DNA of 64,000 nucleotides from UMGS1370 sp046957575. GTDB taxonomy: Bacteria > Bacillota > Clostridia > Lachnospirales > Lachnospiraceae. Location: the NCBI GenBank assembly GCA_046957575.1, contig JBKUOG010000001.1, positions 62,001 to 126,000 of the forward strand, written 5' to 3'. A model generated the notes under the pieces. That model did no database searches. It was not told the origin of the DNA and saw only the letters and a program-made list of their open reading frames with translations. This document shows, piece after piece, positions 9,271-17,374 of this stretch. A program made the translations under genes and the position numbers. Position 1 is the first letter of the stretch; the number at the start of each line of letters is the position of its first letter.

Positions 9271-9597
9271 TTGAAAGCATTTGACGCAAATTACCAGTTA
9301 TTGAAAGAGATGTACCAAGACGAATATTTCCCTAACTTCTTAGTAGACAAAATAAAGGATGAACTTCAAAAGGTCATCGATCTGTTGGAACATGGCGAAA
9401 GCGACACTGAACTTGTACAGGAGAAGCTGGACGAGGCAGTCTGTGCTATCAACGACTTACAAGATGAGTTTGATGAAAATGACAGTGAAATCGAAACTGT
9501 TGCTCGTGATTGTATCGGAGAAACTGTTGATTACATCTTAGAATGGTTTGACATTCCCATTGATATAGAGGAGGCTATTCGGGAAAGAGACTGGTAA
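9271..9597 (+). CDS. DUF5713-like small acidic protein
   Basis: A 108-residue, strongly acidic, apparently cytosolic protein beginning with the TTG at 9271, chosen because 'AAAGGAG' lies 5 nt upstream; an earlier in-frame TTG at 9256 overlaps that RBS. The sequence 'NYQLLKEMYQDEYFPNFLVDKIKDELQKVI' resembles DUF5713, a family of unknown function (assignment from memory). There is no signal or membrane segment. It stands first in a run of three plus-strand genes of lower GC than the surroundings, suggesting acquired DNA. A TATAAT at 9227-9232 may be its -10. Confidence 0.6.
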   Translation: MKAFDANYQLLKEMYQDEYFPNFLVDKIKDELQKVIDLLEHGESDTELVQEKLDEAVCAINDLQDEFDENDSEIETVARDCIGETVDYILEWFDIPIDIEEAIRERDW

Positions 9598-9681
9598 TCA
9601 CGAACTTCCCAGTTAGCGGGAGTTGGGAAAAGCAAAAATCGAAATTGACAGATATAAAAATACAAAGGAAAAACATAAAAA

Positions 9682-10176
9682 ATGGATATAACAGTGTTTA
9701 AAGAGTTTAGTCAAAAATGCTCTGAAGAATTACCAAAGGAAATTGACAAAATCCTTCAAAAAGCAGAAAGCGAAAAAGCCTGTGCCATTAGTTTTATCAC
9801 TACTGACGACTTTTATGGTTTTTATATAGCATGGGATTACAGTACTGAGATAGATGAGTATTTTGAGTGGGAAAACGGAAGTTATCCAGATTTCTTATAT
9901 CAGCCACTTGTTGATATTGTTGAAGCTGACAAAGAAATTGACTTTTGCAAGCCGTCCGATGAAAAGTGGAATTTTGCCGAAACCCTGCTTTCTGTATTAG
10001 AAAAGAATATTAAGGAGATTCCGGAAGAAATATTTGAAAAGAATGGGTTTAGAAGAGAAGACATTCTATTTTTTGCTACAATGGGGGATGGCGATTATAT
10101 AGAAGAAATGCTTGAAGCATCTATAAAAATGTTCAATTCCACAAAAACCCTTAAAGCCTATGGCTTGGCAGAGTAA
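9682..10176 (+). CDS. DUF4303-like protein
   Basis: A 164-residue acidic soluble protein. 'ACAISFITTDDFYGFYIAWDYSTE' near residues 34-57 and the C-terminal region 'EDILFFATMGDGDYIEEML' resemble DUF4303, a family often found among toxin-immunity and SUKH-like accessory genes. The match is from memory and only moderate. No membrane segment is present. The RBS is a weak 'AAAGGAAAA' upstream of the ATG. It lies 84 nt after the DUF5713-like gene and shares its AT-rich composition. No toxin gene is visible nearby. Confidence 0.5.
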   Translation: MDITVFKEFSQKCSEELPKEIDKILQKAESEKACAISFITTDDFYGFYIAWDYSTEIDEYFEWENGSYPDFLYQPLVDIVEADKEIDFCKPSDEKWNFAETLLSVLEKNIKEIPEEIFEKNGFRREDILFFATMGDGDYIEEMLEASIKMFNSTKTLKAYGLAE

Positions 10177-10226
10177 GCTGGAAGTTGAATGAAGCAAAAA
10201 ATTGGAAAAAAGAAAGGTGACAAAAA

Positions 10227-10265
10227 ATGATACTTTGCATTGCAGCAGCTCCATGCAGAGTCTGA
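10227..10265 (+). CDS. 12-codon leader peptide upstream of the MFS exporter
   Basis: ATG at 10227 with 'AAAGGTGA' 7 nt upstream encodes MILCIAAAPCRV and a TGA stop. The 3' half of this tiny ORF forms the left arm of a 10-bp hairpin. The arrangement (short peptide overlapping alternative hairpins before an efflux gene) matches ribosome-stalling attenuators of macrolide/phenicol resistance genes. Evidence is structural only. Confidence 0.5.
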   Translation: MILCIAAAPCRV

Positions 10266-10306
10266 GGAGACTGCATGGAGGAATAGCATTAAGCTGATAT
10301 CCTCAG
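10249..10306 (+). promoter_or_regulatory. Attenuator: two mutually exclusive hairpins
   Basis: Hairpin A: CTCCATGCAG (10249-10258) pairs perfectly with CTGCATGGAG (10271-10280). Hairpin B: CTGAGGA (10262-10268, in the loop of A) pairs perfectly with TCCTCAG (10300-10306). B spans the right arm of A, so the two compete. Stalling on the leader peptide would melt A and change which forms. Confidence 0.55.
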
Positions 10307-10354
10307 GCTTTGCTTCTGTTTCGAGAAATAGTAGATATGAAAAGGAGCAAAGAA

Positions 10355-11647
10355 ATGAATCATATAAAGAAAATTGAATTATACGAGTTGAAAGACTTTT
10401 TGATTCTTTGGAGTACCCAGAGTGTATCTCAGCTTGGCAGCAGTATCACAGCATTTGCACTAACTTTATGGTTGTATGAGAAGACGGGTTCTTCATTAAG
10501 CACTGCAGCACTTACTATATGTTCTTATACACCATATGTGTTAATGAGTATATTTGCCGGAGCGTTAACAGACAGATTTGACAAAAAGAAGACAATGCTT
10601 GTTTGCGATGTGCTTGCAGTATTTTGTACCATAGCAGTATTGGGGTTATTTAGTACAAATCGTTTGATGGTATGGCATTTGTATGTCTTAAATGCGATTT
10701 CGGGATTAATGAATACAGTGCAGCAGCCGGCATCAGAAGTTGCTATGACGCTTATCATTCCCGAAAAATATTATCAGAAAACAAGTGGCCTTCGTTCTTT
10801 ATCAAGATCGCTGATATCCATATTAAATCCTCTGATTGCTACAGCATTGTATTCTTTTATAGGACTTAATGGTGTCATAGCAGCAGATATCGGCAGCTTT
10901 ATAGTTGCATTTGCAGCGCTGCAGTTTTTCATTAATATTCCGGAAAGCAATCGTGAACGAAAAGAACGGGTACTTGTTCTTGCTAAAGAGGGAATTGGAT
11001 TTTTGAAAGACAACCCAATGATTATGATGCTGATATTATTTATGGCAGGTGTGAATCTGGTGGCTTCCGCATTTGATGCAGCATTACCGGGTTATGTGCT
11101 TCCGAATCCTAAAGGTGGTCAGTCTGTTCTTGGAATTGTTACCTCTTGTTCCGGTGTGGCTATGATTATTGGCAGTCTGATTGTTTCAATTTTGCCTAAG
11201 CCAAAGGATAGGGTTAGAGTCATCTATTTAACAATGTTGTTTTCGTTAGGGACTGAAAATTTTTTATTGGCTTTTTGCAGAGAACCGATATTATGGTGCG
11301 TTGGACAGATCATTGGATGGATTCTTGTACCTGTTATGAGTGCTAATTTGGATGTAATTCTTAGGAGCACCATTCCAGTAGAATTGCAGGGACGTGTTTA
11401 TGCGTGTCGTAATACGCTTCAGTTTTTTACTATCCCGATTGGATTGTTTTTGGGTGGTTTTATGGTAGATCATATATGCGAACCACTTATGGCCGCATAT
11501 GGGGATTTATCAATTCTAAAAACACTTTTTGGTTCAGGAAAAGGTTCCGGTGCAGCACTGATGATGTTTGTACTTGGAGTCAGTGGAAGTATAATTTGTA
11601 TCACTGCAGGTAAGAAATTAAAAAAGTATCAATATAACGAAACATAA
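10355..11647 (+). CDS. MFS drug exporter (DHA3-like)
   Basis: A 430-residue major facilitator transporter with about 12 hydrophobic segments. The N-terminus 'FLILWSTQSVSQLGSSITAFALTLWLYEKTGS' and motif A 'GALTDRFDKKKTM' are characteristic of the DHA3 branch, which includes the macrolide exporters Mef. I chose ATG 10355 with 'AAAGGAG' about 8 nt upstream; the frame is open further up to a TTG at 10310, but that lacks an RBS. The leader peptide and paired hairpins directly upstream suggest induction by a ribosome-targeting drug. AT-rich codon use sets it apart from the flanking core genes. Substrate is inferred, not shown. Confidence 0.8.
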   Translation: MNHIKKIELYELKDFLILWSTQSVSQLGSSITAFALTLWLYEKTGSSLSTAALTICSYTPYVLMSIFAGALTDRFDKKKTMLVCDVLAVFCTIAVLGLFSTNRLMVWHLYVLNAISGLMNTVQQPASEVAMTLIIPEKYYQKTSGLRSLSRSLISILNPLIATALYSFIGLNGVIAADIGSFIVAFAALQFFINIPESNRERKERVLVLAKEGIGFLKDNPMIMMLILFMAGVNLVASAFDAALPGYVLPNPKGGQSVLGIVTSCSGVAMIIGSLIVSILPKPKDRVRVIYLTMLFSLGTENFLLAFCREPILWCVGQIIGWILVPVMSANLDVILRSTIPVELQGRVYACRNTLQFFTIPIGLFLGGFMVDHICEPLMAAYGDLSILKTLFGSGKGSGAALMMFVLGVSGSIICITAGKKLKKYQYNET

Positions 11648-11667
11648 CTATATTTTTGTTTAAAAGA

Positions 11668-11717
11668 AGCGCCACTCTATGGGCAATCTCTTGCCTGTGA
11701 AGCAGCGCTCCTTTTTT
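11668..11717 (+). terminator. Terminator after the MFS exporter
   Basis: Nested stem: AGCGC near 11669 pairs with GCGCT before the T-run CTTTTTT at 11710-11717, with an inner GGCAA-TCTC-TTGCC hairpin. Confidence 0.6.
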
Positions 11718-11731
11718 ATGTAATAGAATTA

Positions 11732-11923
11732 GGGTGTCAAAAGCCCGTTCAATGAATGCTATTTGGCAAATGACGCAAAAAATTGATATAAGTGACCGTT
11801 TGCACCATGGAAATGAGACTTAAAAATCGTGGAAGATTCTTCTGAACACGATTTTTGCTTTAAAAGGCTGATTGAAATACGAGACAGTACACTCGCTGCT
11901 TTTTCACCAGGGCTTTTGACATC
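11732..11923. mobile_element. MITE-like element of about 190 bp
   Basis: Ends are inverted repeats: GGGTGTCAAAAGCCC (11732-11746) and GGGCTTTTGACATC (11910-11923), 12 bp perfect. No ORF lies inside. An internal perfect 10-bp hairpin (AAAAATCGTG / CACGATTTTT) lies around 11822-11856. Both sides are flanked by TTA, which may be a short target duplication, but this is weak. It sits between the accessory region and nrdD. Confidence 0.55.
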
Positions 11924-11940
11924 TTAATCGTAATAGGCAA

Positions 11941-14319
11941 TTATCTGTTCTCTTCTGCAAATTTGCGGATATTGGAGGCGTTTACGTACTTGGTTACCTG
12001 GCCGTCTTTTACCACTACCAGGGTAGGCGCCTGCATGATGCCGTATTTGTCAGACATCTCTTCATTTTCTTCCGCATCGACAATCTGGTAATCCACATCC
12101 TTTAAAAATTCCTTTGCTGCCTTGCAGTTGGGACAGGTCTTGGTAGTAAACAGGTACATACCGCTGCCTTCCTCTGCTGCATTTTTTGCATGCTCTGTGG
12201 CAGCTGCCGCTTCTGCATGAGAACCTCCATGGCTTTTCTTTAATCTGGAGTGAATCGGATCATAGGTCTTGCGCGCCTTGTACTCTTCTATCTTGCCTTC
12301 ATTCCAGTTTTTAACTGGACGGTAGTAGCCAGTAATACGGCTGTAAACCTCCGCCTCTTTTTGGCACACCGGACAGCTGAAATGCTCTCCTGACAAGTAG
12401 CCATGATCTTTACAGATTGAGTAGGTAGGAGAAATGCTGTAGTAAGGCAGGCGGTAATTCTCTGCAATGGTGCGCACCAGTTTGGCGGCCGCCTTCCAGT
12501 CCGGAAGCTTTTCACCTAAAAATGCATGGAATACAGTTCCGGAAGTATAAAGAGTCTGCAGTTCATCCTGGATATCTAATGCGTCAAATACATCAGAGGT
12601 AAATCCAACCGGAAGATGGGAACTGTTGGTGTAATAAGGAGTACCGCAGTCTCCGTTTGCAGTCTTAATGTCCGGGAAACGCTTCTTGTCATGCTTTGCC
12701 AGACGGTAGCTGGTGGACTCTGCAGGAGTCGCCTCCAGATTGTACAAATCGCCGTACTGCTCCTGGTAATCTTTCAGCCGTTCTCTCATATGATTTAACA
12801 CATTTTTGGAAAACTCCTGGGTTTCTTTGTGGGTCATATCCACACCCAGCCACTTTGCATTTAATCCGGCTTCATTCATGCCAACCAGACCAATAGTAGA
12901 AAAATGGTTATTAAAGGTTCCCAGATAACGCTTCGTATAAGGATACAGGCCATTGTCTAACAGCTTGCTGATCACTTCTCTCTTAATGTGAAGAGAACGG
13001 GCGGAAATATCCATCATATCATCCAGTCTCTTATAAAAGTCTGCTTCATCCTTTGACAGATAAGCCAGTCTTGGCATGTTGATGGTCACAACGCCCACTG
13101 AACCGGTGCTCTCTCCAGAACCAAAGAAGCCGCCGGTTTTCTTGCGCAGTTCTCTTAAGTCCAAACGGAGACGGCAGCACATGGAGCGGACGTCGCTTGG
13201 CTCCATATCGCTGTTGATGTAGTTGGAGAAGTAAGGAGTTCCATATTTTGCAGTCATTTCAAACAGCAGACGGTTATTTTCGGTGTCAGACCAGTCAAAA
13301 TCCTTAGTAATGGAGTAGGTTGGAATCGGATACTGGAAACCGCGGCCATTGGCGTCGCCTTCGATCATGGTTTCAATAAACGCCTTATTGACCATATCCA
13401 TTTCTTTCTTACAGTCTTTATACTTGAAATTCATCTCCTTGCCGCCTACGATGGCATTCATCTCTGCCATATCGTTTGGAACAGTCCAGTCTAAGGTAAT
13501 ATTGGAGAATGGAGCCTGGGTTCCCCAGCGGCTTGGAGTATTAACGCCATAAATAAAAGACTCAATGCATTTCTTTACTTCCGGATAGGATAAATTGTCA
13601 ATTTTAACAAATGGAGCCAGGTAGGTATCGAAAGAAGAAAATGCCTGAGCGCCAGCCCATTCATTCTGCATGATTCCTAAAAAGTTTACCATCTGGTTGC
13701 ACAAAACGGATAAGTGCTTTGCTGGAGAAGAAGTAATCTTTCCCGGAATTCCGCCTAATCCTTCTAAAAGAAGCTGCTTTAATGACCATCCGGCACAGTA
13801 TCCGGTCAGCATGGACAAATCGTGAATATGGATGTCTGCATTGCGATGAGCGTTGGCAATCTCCTGATCATAAATCTCGGACAGCCAGTAATTGGCAGTA
13901 ATTGCGCCGGAGTTGCTTAAAATCAGTCCGCCTACAGAATAGGTGACCGTAGAATTTTCTTTAACACGCCAGTCTTCTACCTGCACATAGCTGTTTACAA
14001 CATCCTTGTAATCTAAAATGGTATTTTTCATGTTGCGGATTTTTTCCCGCTGTTTTCTATATAAAATGTACGCTTTTGCTACATCTGTATATCCAGTCTG
14101 TTCCAGTACATGCTCTACGCTGTCCTGAATCTCTTCTACGCTGATGGTTCCGTCCTTCATCTTTGGCTGAAAGTCAGCGGTTACCCGAAGAGACAATAGT
14201 TCCAGAATCTCATTGTTGTACTCTTTCTTGGTAGCCTTAAAAGCTTTCTTGACCGCTTCTGTAATCTTCGTCAGCTTAAATTCCGCTACTTCTCCGTCAC
14301 GTTTTACTACTTTAATCAT
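11941..14319 (-). CDS. nrdD: Anaerobic ribonucleoside-triphosphate reductase fused to a redoxin domain
   Basis: Class III (glycyl radical) ribonucleotide reductase that reduces NTPs to dNTPs without oxygen. The N-terminal ATP-cone starts 'MIKVVKRDGEVAEFKLTKI'. The C-terminal part has a Cys/His metal site ('CKDHGY...CPVC') and the glycyl radical loop 'RITGYYRP' with Gly about 664. After a linker, the last 75 residues form a glutaredoxin/thioredoxin-like domain with CPNC (about 729-732) and cis-Pro 'QAPTLVV'. The fusion suggests an NrdD that uses a protein thiol reductant rather than formate. The start is ATG 14319; an earlier ATG (14328) lies only 2 nt from GGAG. No nrdG activase gene follows. 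Confidence 0.95.
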   Translation of the reverse strand: MIKVVKRDGEVAEFKLTKITEAVKKAFKATKKEYNNEILELLSLRVTADFQPKMKDGTISVEEIQDSVEHVLEQTGYTDVAKAYILYRKQREKIRNMKNTILDYKDVVNSYVQVEDWRVKENSTVTYSVGGLILSNSGAITANYWLSEIYDQEIANAHRNADIHIHDLSMLTGYCAGWSLKQLLLEGLGGIPGKITSSPAKHLSVLCNQMVNFLGIMQNEWAGAQAFSSFDTYLAPFVKIDNLSYPEVKKCIESFIYGVNTPSRWGTQAPFSNITLDWTVPNDMAEMNAIVGGKEMNFKYKDCKKEMDMVNKAFIETMIEGDANGRGFQYPIPTYSITKDFDWSDTENNRLLFEMTAKYGTPYFSNYINSDMEPSDVRSMCCRLRLDLRELRKKTGGFFGSGESTGSVGVVTINMPRLAYLSKDEADFYKRLDDMMDISARSLHIKREVISKLLDNGLYPYTKRYLGTFNNHFSTIGLVGMNEAGLNAKWLGVDMTHKETQEFSKNVLNHMRERLKDYQEQYGDLYNLEATPAESTSYRLAKHDKKRFPDIKTANGDCGTPYYTNSSHLPVGFTSDVFDALDIQDELQTLYTSGTVFHAFLGEKLPDWKAAAKLVRTIAENYRLPYYSISPTYSICKDHGYLSGEHFSCPVCQKEAEVYSRITGYYRPVKNWNEGKIEEYKARKTYDPIHSRLKKSHGGSHAEAAAATEHAKNAAEEGSGMYLFTTKTCPNCKAAKEFLKDVDYQIVDAEENEEMSDKYGIMQAPTLVVVKDGQVTKYVNASNIRKFAEENR

Positions 14320-14548
14320 CCTACCCATGACTCCTTTCACTCATCCTGTATCACTTCATTCTCTAAGGCGCCTGCATACTGGCACAATACGCTCTTTAAA
14401 TATCTGAACAGCGTATTCTCCCTATATCCTGATGCTTATATGGCCTGGCACATCCAGGCGTTTCAATCCCTTGCTGCATGCGGGCAAAAAAGACAAAGCG
14501 CCTTCATAAAACCCGCTTCTGCAGACTGGGGATAAGGTCGCTACGGGT
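14320..14548 (-). ncRNA. Structured 5' leader of nrdD (candidate regulatory RNA)
   Basis: About 225 nt lie between the promoter and nrdD. All stems seen are perfect: ACCCG/CGGGT (14544-14548 with 14511-14515), a closing stem AAGGCGC/GCGCCTT (14498-14504 with 14365-14371), and inside it GCCTGG-5nt-CCAGGC (14443-14459) and AATACGCT/AGCGTATT (14410-14417 with 14386-14393). This makes a multibranch junction just upstream of the RBS. It does not match any riboswitch consensus I know. Confidence 0.5.
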
Positions 14549-14551
14549 CCC

Positions 14552-14620
14552 ATTATAGCAGAAAGCAAAACAAAACACAATATCTGGGAAGTGAAATATT
14601 GTCAAATCCAAATATTGTGT
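14552..14620 (-). promoter_or_regulatory. nrdD promoters with NrdR-like inverted repeat
   Basis: Two overlapping sigma-A promoters read leftward: TTGACA (14600-14605) 17 nt TATTGT (14577-14582), and TTGTGT (14575-14580) 17 nt TATAAT (14552-14557). A perfect 9-bp inverted repeat ACACAATAT/ATATTGTGT (arms 14612-14620 and 14575-14583) brackets the first promoter. Each arm resembles half an NrdR box, making NrdR control plausible. Confidence 0.55.
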
Positions 14621-14750
14621 TTTTAAATATCTGATAATACCAGGGTTCCAAGGTCAAAAACATGAGTAAGAAGCCTTTTTTTCTACAAAAAAAGCGAATT
14701 ACGAATGTTTTTGAGAATTGCGAGAGCATGCAATGCGGAGCAATCCAGTA

Positions 14751-15998
14751 TCAAAACAGCCGTCCAAACACTTCTGCGGGCACGTAGGCTTTTACGTGAA
14801 TGCCGTCTTCTTCATATTCTTCGGAAATCAGTGTGCCCATCTGCCGGATTTTCTGAACCGTTCCTGCCTCCTGGTACGGGTAAATCTTATCCAGATACAC
14901 GCGGCTGCTTCGCACAATCGTTTCCAGAATCTCTGTTAATTCTTCCAGTCCCTGTCCTGTCACTGCGCAAACCCGCACCTGATAATCGGCCTGGATATCT
15001 CTTAATCTTACGTCCTTTGGCGCCTTGTCGATTTTATTAAATACTGTCACAATAGTTTTTCCAGTCACTTCAAGCTGACGCAGAGTATCATAAACCACAT
15101 GTATCTGCTCTTCCATCTGAGGATTGGAACAGTCTGCCACATGGAGAATCACATCACTGTATTTTGCTTCTTCCAGGGTACTTTTAAATGCTTCAATCAG
15201 GTGGTGGGGAAGCTTTCGGATAAATCCCACTGTATCTGTAAGAAGCATTTTTTCTCCCCCCGGAAGTATCAGCCCTCTGGTAGTGGGATCTAGCGTCGCA
15301 AACAATTTGTCTTCAGCCAGAATCCCAGCATCTGTCAGGGTATTTAGCAGTGTAGACTTTCCGGCATTGGTATATCCCACAATCGCTGCTGTCAGCACCT
15401 GGCCGTTCTGCCGCTGTTTTCTCTGGATTTCCCGGTGGCGTTTTACTTCCTCCAGTTCTCTCTTTAGCTGGCCAATCCGATCATGAATCCGCCTTCTGTC
15501 TACTTCCAGCTTCTTTTCACCTGGTCCTCTGGTGCCGATTCCTCCTCCCAGCCGGGATAAAGAGTCTCTCATTCCCACCAGACGTACTGCCCGGTATTTT
15601 AACTGGGCCAGCTCTACCTGAATCTTTCCCTCCCTGGTGCGGGCCCGGGCAGCAAAAATGTCCAGGATTACCATGGTCCTGTCCATCACTTTCGTGTCCA
15701 GTATCTGCTCCATGTTGCGCAGTTGGGCAGGGGAAAGTTCGTCATCGCAGACTACACCTGTGGCATCCAGTTCCCATAAAAAGTCCTTTACCTCCTGAAG
15801 CTTTCCTTTTCCCAGATAAGTTCCCGGATGGGCCTGTTCCCGTTTCTGGATGACCATTCTCACGCTTTCCCCGCCGGCTGTTTTTACCAGTTCTTCCAAT
15901 TCTGATAAAGACTGCTCGGCATCGCTTCCATCTCCCTGACTGACGCCGATGAGAATCACTCTCTCTTTGACCTCTTTTAAATCAATTAATTCTGCCAT
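14751..15998 (-). CDS. hflX: Ribosome-associated GTPase HflX
   Basis: HflX is a GTPase that binds the 50S subunit and splits or rescues stalled 70S ribosomes. An N-terminal HflX domain is followed by 'RGPGEKKLEVDRRRIHDRI' (conserved linker) and the G domain: G1 'GYTNAGKST', G3 'DTVGFIRKLP', G4 'NKID'. The C-terminal tail is present; about 415 residues is usual. I prefer ATG 15998, which has GGAG 5 nt upstream, over ATG 16010. It is the last gene of a minus-strand run scpA-scpB-dut-TPR lipoprotein-hflX; the TPR gene ends about 14 nt before this start. Confidence 0.95.
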   Translation of the reverse strand: MAELIDLKEVKERVILIGVSQGDGSDAEQSLSELEELVKTAGGESVRMVIQKREQAHPGTYLGKGKLQEVKDFLWELDATGVVCDDELSPAQLRNMEQILDTKVMDRTMVILDIFAARARTREGKIQVELAQLKYRAVRLVGMRDSLSRLGGGIGTRGPGEKKLEVDRRRIHDRIGQLKRELEEVKRHREIQRKQRQNGQVLTAAIVGYTNAGKSTLLNTLTDAGILAEDKLFATLDPTTRGLILPGGEKMLLTDTVGFIRKLPHHLIEAFKSTLEEAKYSDVILHVADCSNPQMEEQIHVVYDTLRQLEVTGKTIVTVFNKIDKAPKDVRLRDIQADYQVRVCAVTGQGLEELTEILETIVRSSRVYLDKIYPYQEAGTVQKIRQMGTLISEEYEEDGIHVKAYVPAEVFGRLF

Positions 15999-16011
15999 AC
16001 ACTCTCCCATA

Positions 16012-16827
16012 CTACCTGGTTCTTAGAAAAGCAATTTCATGTTCTGCCTGATCGTCTGCTCCAAACTGGGCCACATAAGATTCAAAGGCTTCCAGAGCTT
16101 TTGCATATTCGCCCTGATATTCTAACGCCACTGCATAATTAAACGAGAGATCCGCTTTTGCCGCCCCATCCGGTGCGGAAAGCCCTGTCTCAAAAGCCTG
16201 GCCCGCTGCCAGATAATCCCCCCTGCTTAAATAGCAAAGTCCTTTTTGATTATAGATAACGGAATCTGCCAGACCATCGGTTTCTGCCTGTGTGTAGAGT
16301 TCCAGCGCAGTATCGGTCTGTCCCGCATTCTCCAAAGCCTTGCCCATATCCTTAAGGAGTCCCATCATTTCCTCTTTTACAGCTTCATCTGCTTTTCCAG
16401 CTTCTGTGCTCAGATATTCTTTGTAGATCTCCTGGTAGTCCGCCAACGCCTGTTCCACATTTCCCGCCTGAATACTGAGCAGACAATGGAGTCTTGCATA
16501 TTCCGGCTTTTCCCCTTCTACCTGTCTTAAAACCTCATAAGTATGGGCAGCTGCGCCGTAATCTCCAGCCTTGTATTCTGCTTCTGCCCGGTATTTTAAA
16601 ATATCCAGTTCTACAGCGCTGACTCTTCCCTTTCCCAGATTCAGCGCCGCCTCCAGATCCGCAATCGCTCCTGTATAATCTCCGGCTTCTAATTTTTCAA
16701 TACCAGACATCCGCAGAGTTTCCTGCTCTGCTTTTCTTCCCATAGCACATCCGCCTGTCATCCCAATGGTCAGGACTATCATTCCGGCAATCCATCCCCG
16801 TCTTAAGGCACTTTTTCTCTGTCCCAT
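16012..16827 (-). CDS. TPR-repeat lipoprotein
   Basis: A predicted lipoprotein: a basic N-terminus 'MGQRKSALRRGW', a hydrophobic stretch and a lipobox-like 'MTGGC' with Cys near residue 28. The remainder is helical tetratricopeptide repeats, for example 'GIEKLEAGDYTGAIADLEAAL', 'AEYKAGDYGAAAHTYEVL', 'GLCYLSRGDYLAAGQAFETGL' and 'ALEYQGEYAKALEAFESYV'. About 271 residues. It is likely exported and anchored on the outer face of the membrane as a protein-interaction scaffold. It lies between dut and hflX in one operon. The start is ATG 16827; an upstream in-frame TTG (16860) is possible. No specific function assigned. Confidence 0.8.
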   Translation of the reverse strand: MGQRKSALRRGWIAGMIVLTIGMTGGCAMGRKAEQETLRMSGIEKLEAGDYTGAIADLEAALNLGKGRVSAVELDILKYRAEAEYKAGDYGAAAHTYEVLRQVEGEKPEYARLHCLLSIQAGNVEQALADYQEIYKEYLSTEAGKADEAVKEEMMGLLKDMGKALENAGQTDTALELYTQAETDGLADSVIYNQKGLCYLSRGDYLAAGQAFETGLSAPDGAAKADLSFNYAVALEYQGEYAKALEAFESYVAQFGADDQAEHEIAFLRTR

Positions 16828-16864
16828 AGTATATCCAGACCTTTCTTCTTTTAATCCCAAAACC

Positions 16865-17374
16865 TTATTTATCCGTACTTCCCAGGCCGCCGTTTCTTAC
16901 CACATCACAGTTATCATCTTCCGTAATTCCATACTGGAAAAAAATCCCCTGGGCAAAGGCAGAACCTTCTTTTAGTTCCACAACTTTTCCCTCTTTGGAG
17001 TCATTGGTCACTTTAATAAATAAATGGCCCTCATTGTCCGAATAAAAGTAGTCGCTGTCAATCACTCCCACTGTGTTATTCAGCTGAAGACGATATTTAA
17101 ATCCCAGGCCGCTGCGTGGATAGATCTGAAGCACCCATCCTTCATGAATCTTCACCCGGATGCCGGTAGGAATCTTTATGCTCTCTCCAGGCTTTAAACA
17201 GATGGCAAGAGGCAGGTAAAAATCATAACCGGCGGATCCGGAAGTTGCCCGCTTTGGCAGACAAATGGTTTCATAAATCTGCCCTGCCTGTTTCTCCTCT
17301 TTCCCAAAGGTATCTGTCCAGTCTTTTACAAACTGTTCATAACTTACTTTATCAAATTTCCCGACTCTCTCCAT
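16865..17374 (-). CDS. dut: dUTP diphosphatase-like protein
   Basis: Trimeric dUTPase fold: hydrolyses dUTP to dUMP and keeps uracil out of DNA. All five motifs can be read: 'TSGSAGYDF' (1), 'PRSGLGFK' (2), 'NTVGVIDSDY' (3), 'GSAFAQGIFFQYG' (4) and the C-terminal P-loop-like 'RNGGLGSTDK' (5). The 169-residue length is somewhat longer than classical enzymes because of an N-terminal extension of about 40 residues, as in many Lachnospiraceae homologues. The start overlaps the end of scpB by 23 bp. Confidence 0.88.
   Translation of the reverse strand: MERVGKFDKVSYEQFVKDWTDTFGKEEKQAGQIYETICLPKRATSGSAGYDFYLPLAICLKPGESIKIPTGIRVKIHEGWVLQIYPRSGLGFKYRLQLNNTVGVIDSDYFYSDNEGHLFIKVTNDSKEGKVVELKEGSAFAQGIFFQYGITEDDNCDVVRNGGLGSTDK

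Noticed and set aside
11820..11858. The AAAAATCGTG/CACGATTTTT hairpin as an independent terminator
   Set aside because: It lies inside the inverted-repeat element with no gene ending at it, so it is treated as part of that element.
14320..14548. Calling the nrdD leader a cobalamin riboswitch
   Set aside because: The conserved cobalamin elements could not be found; only the stems are claimed.
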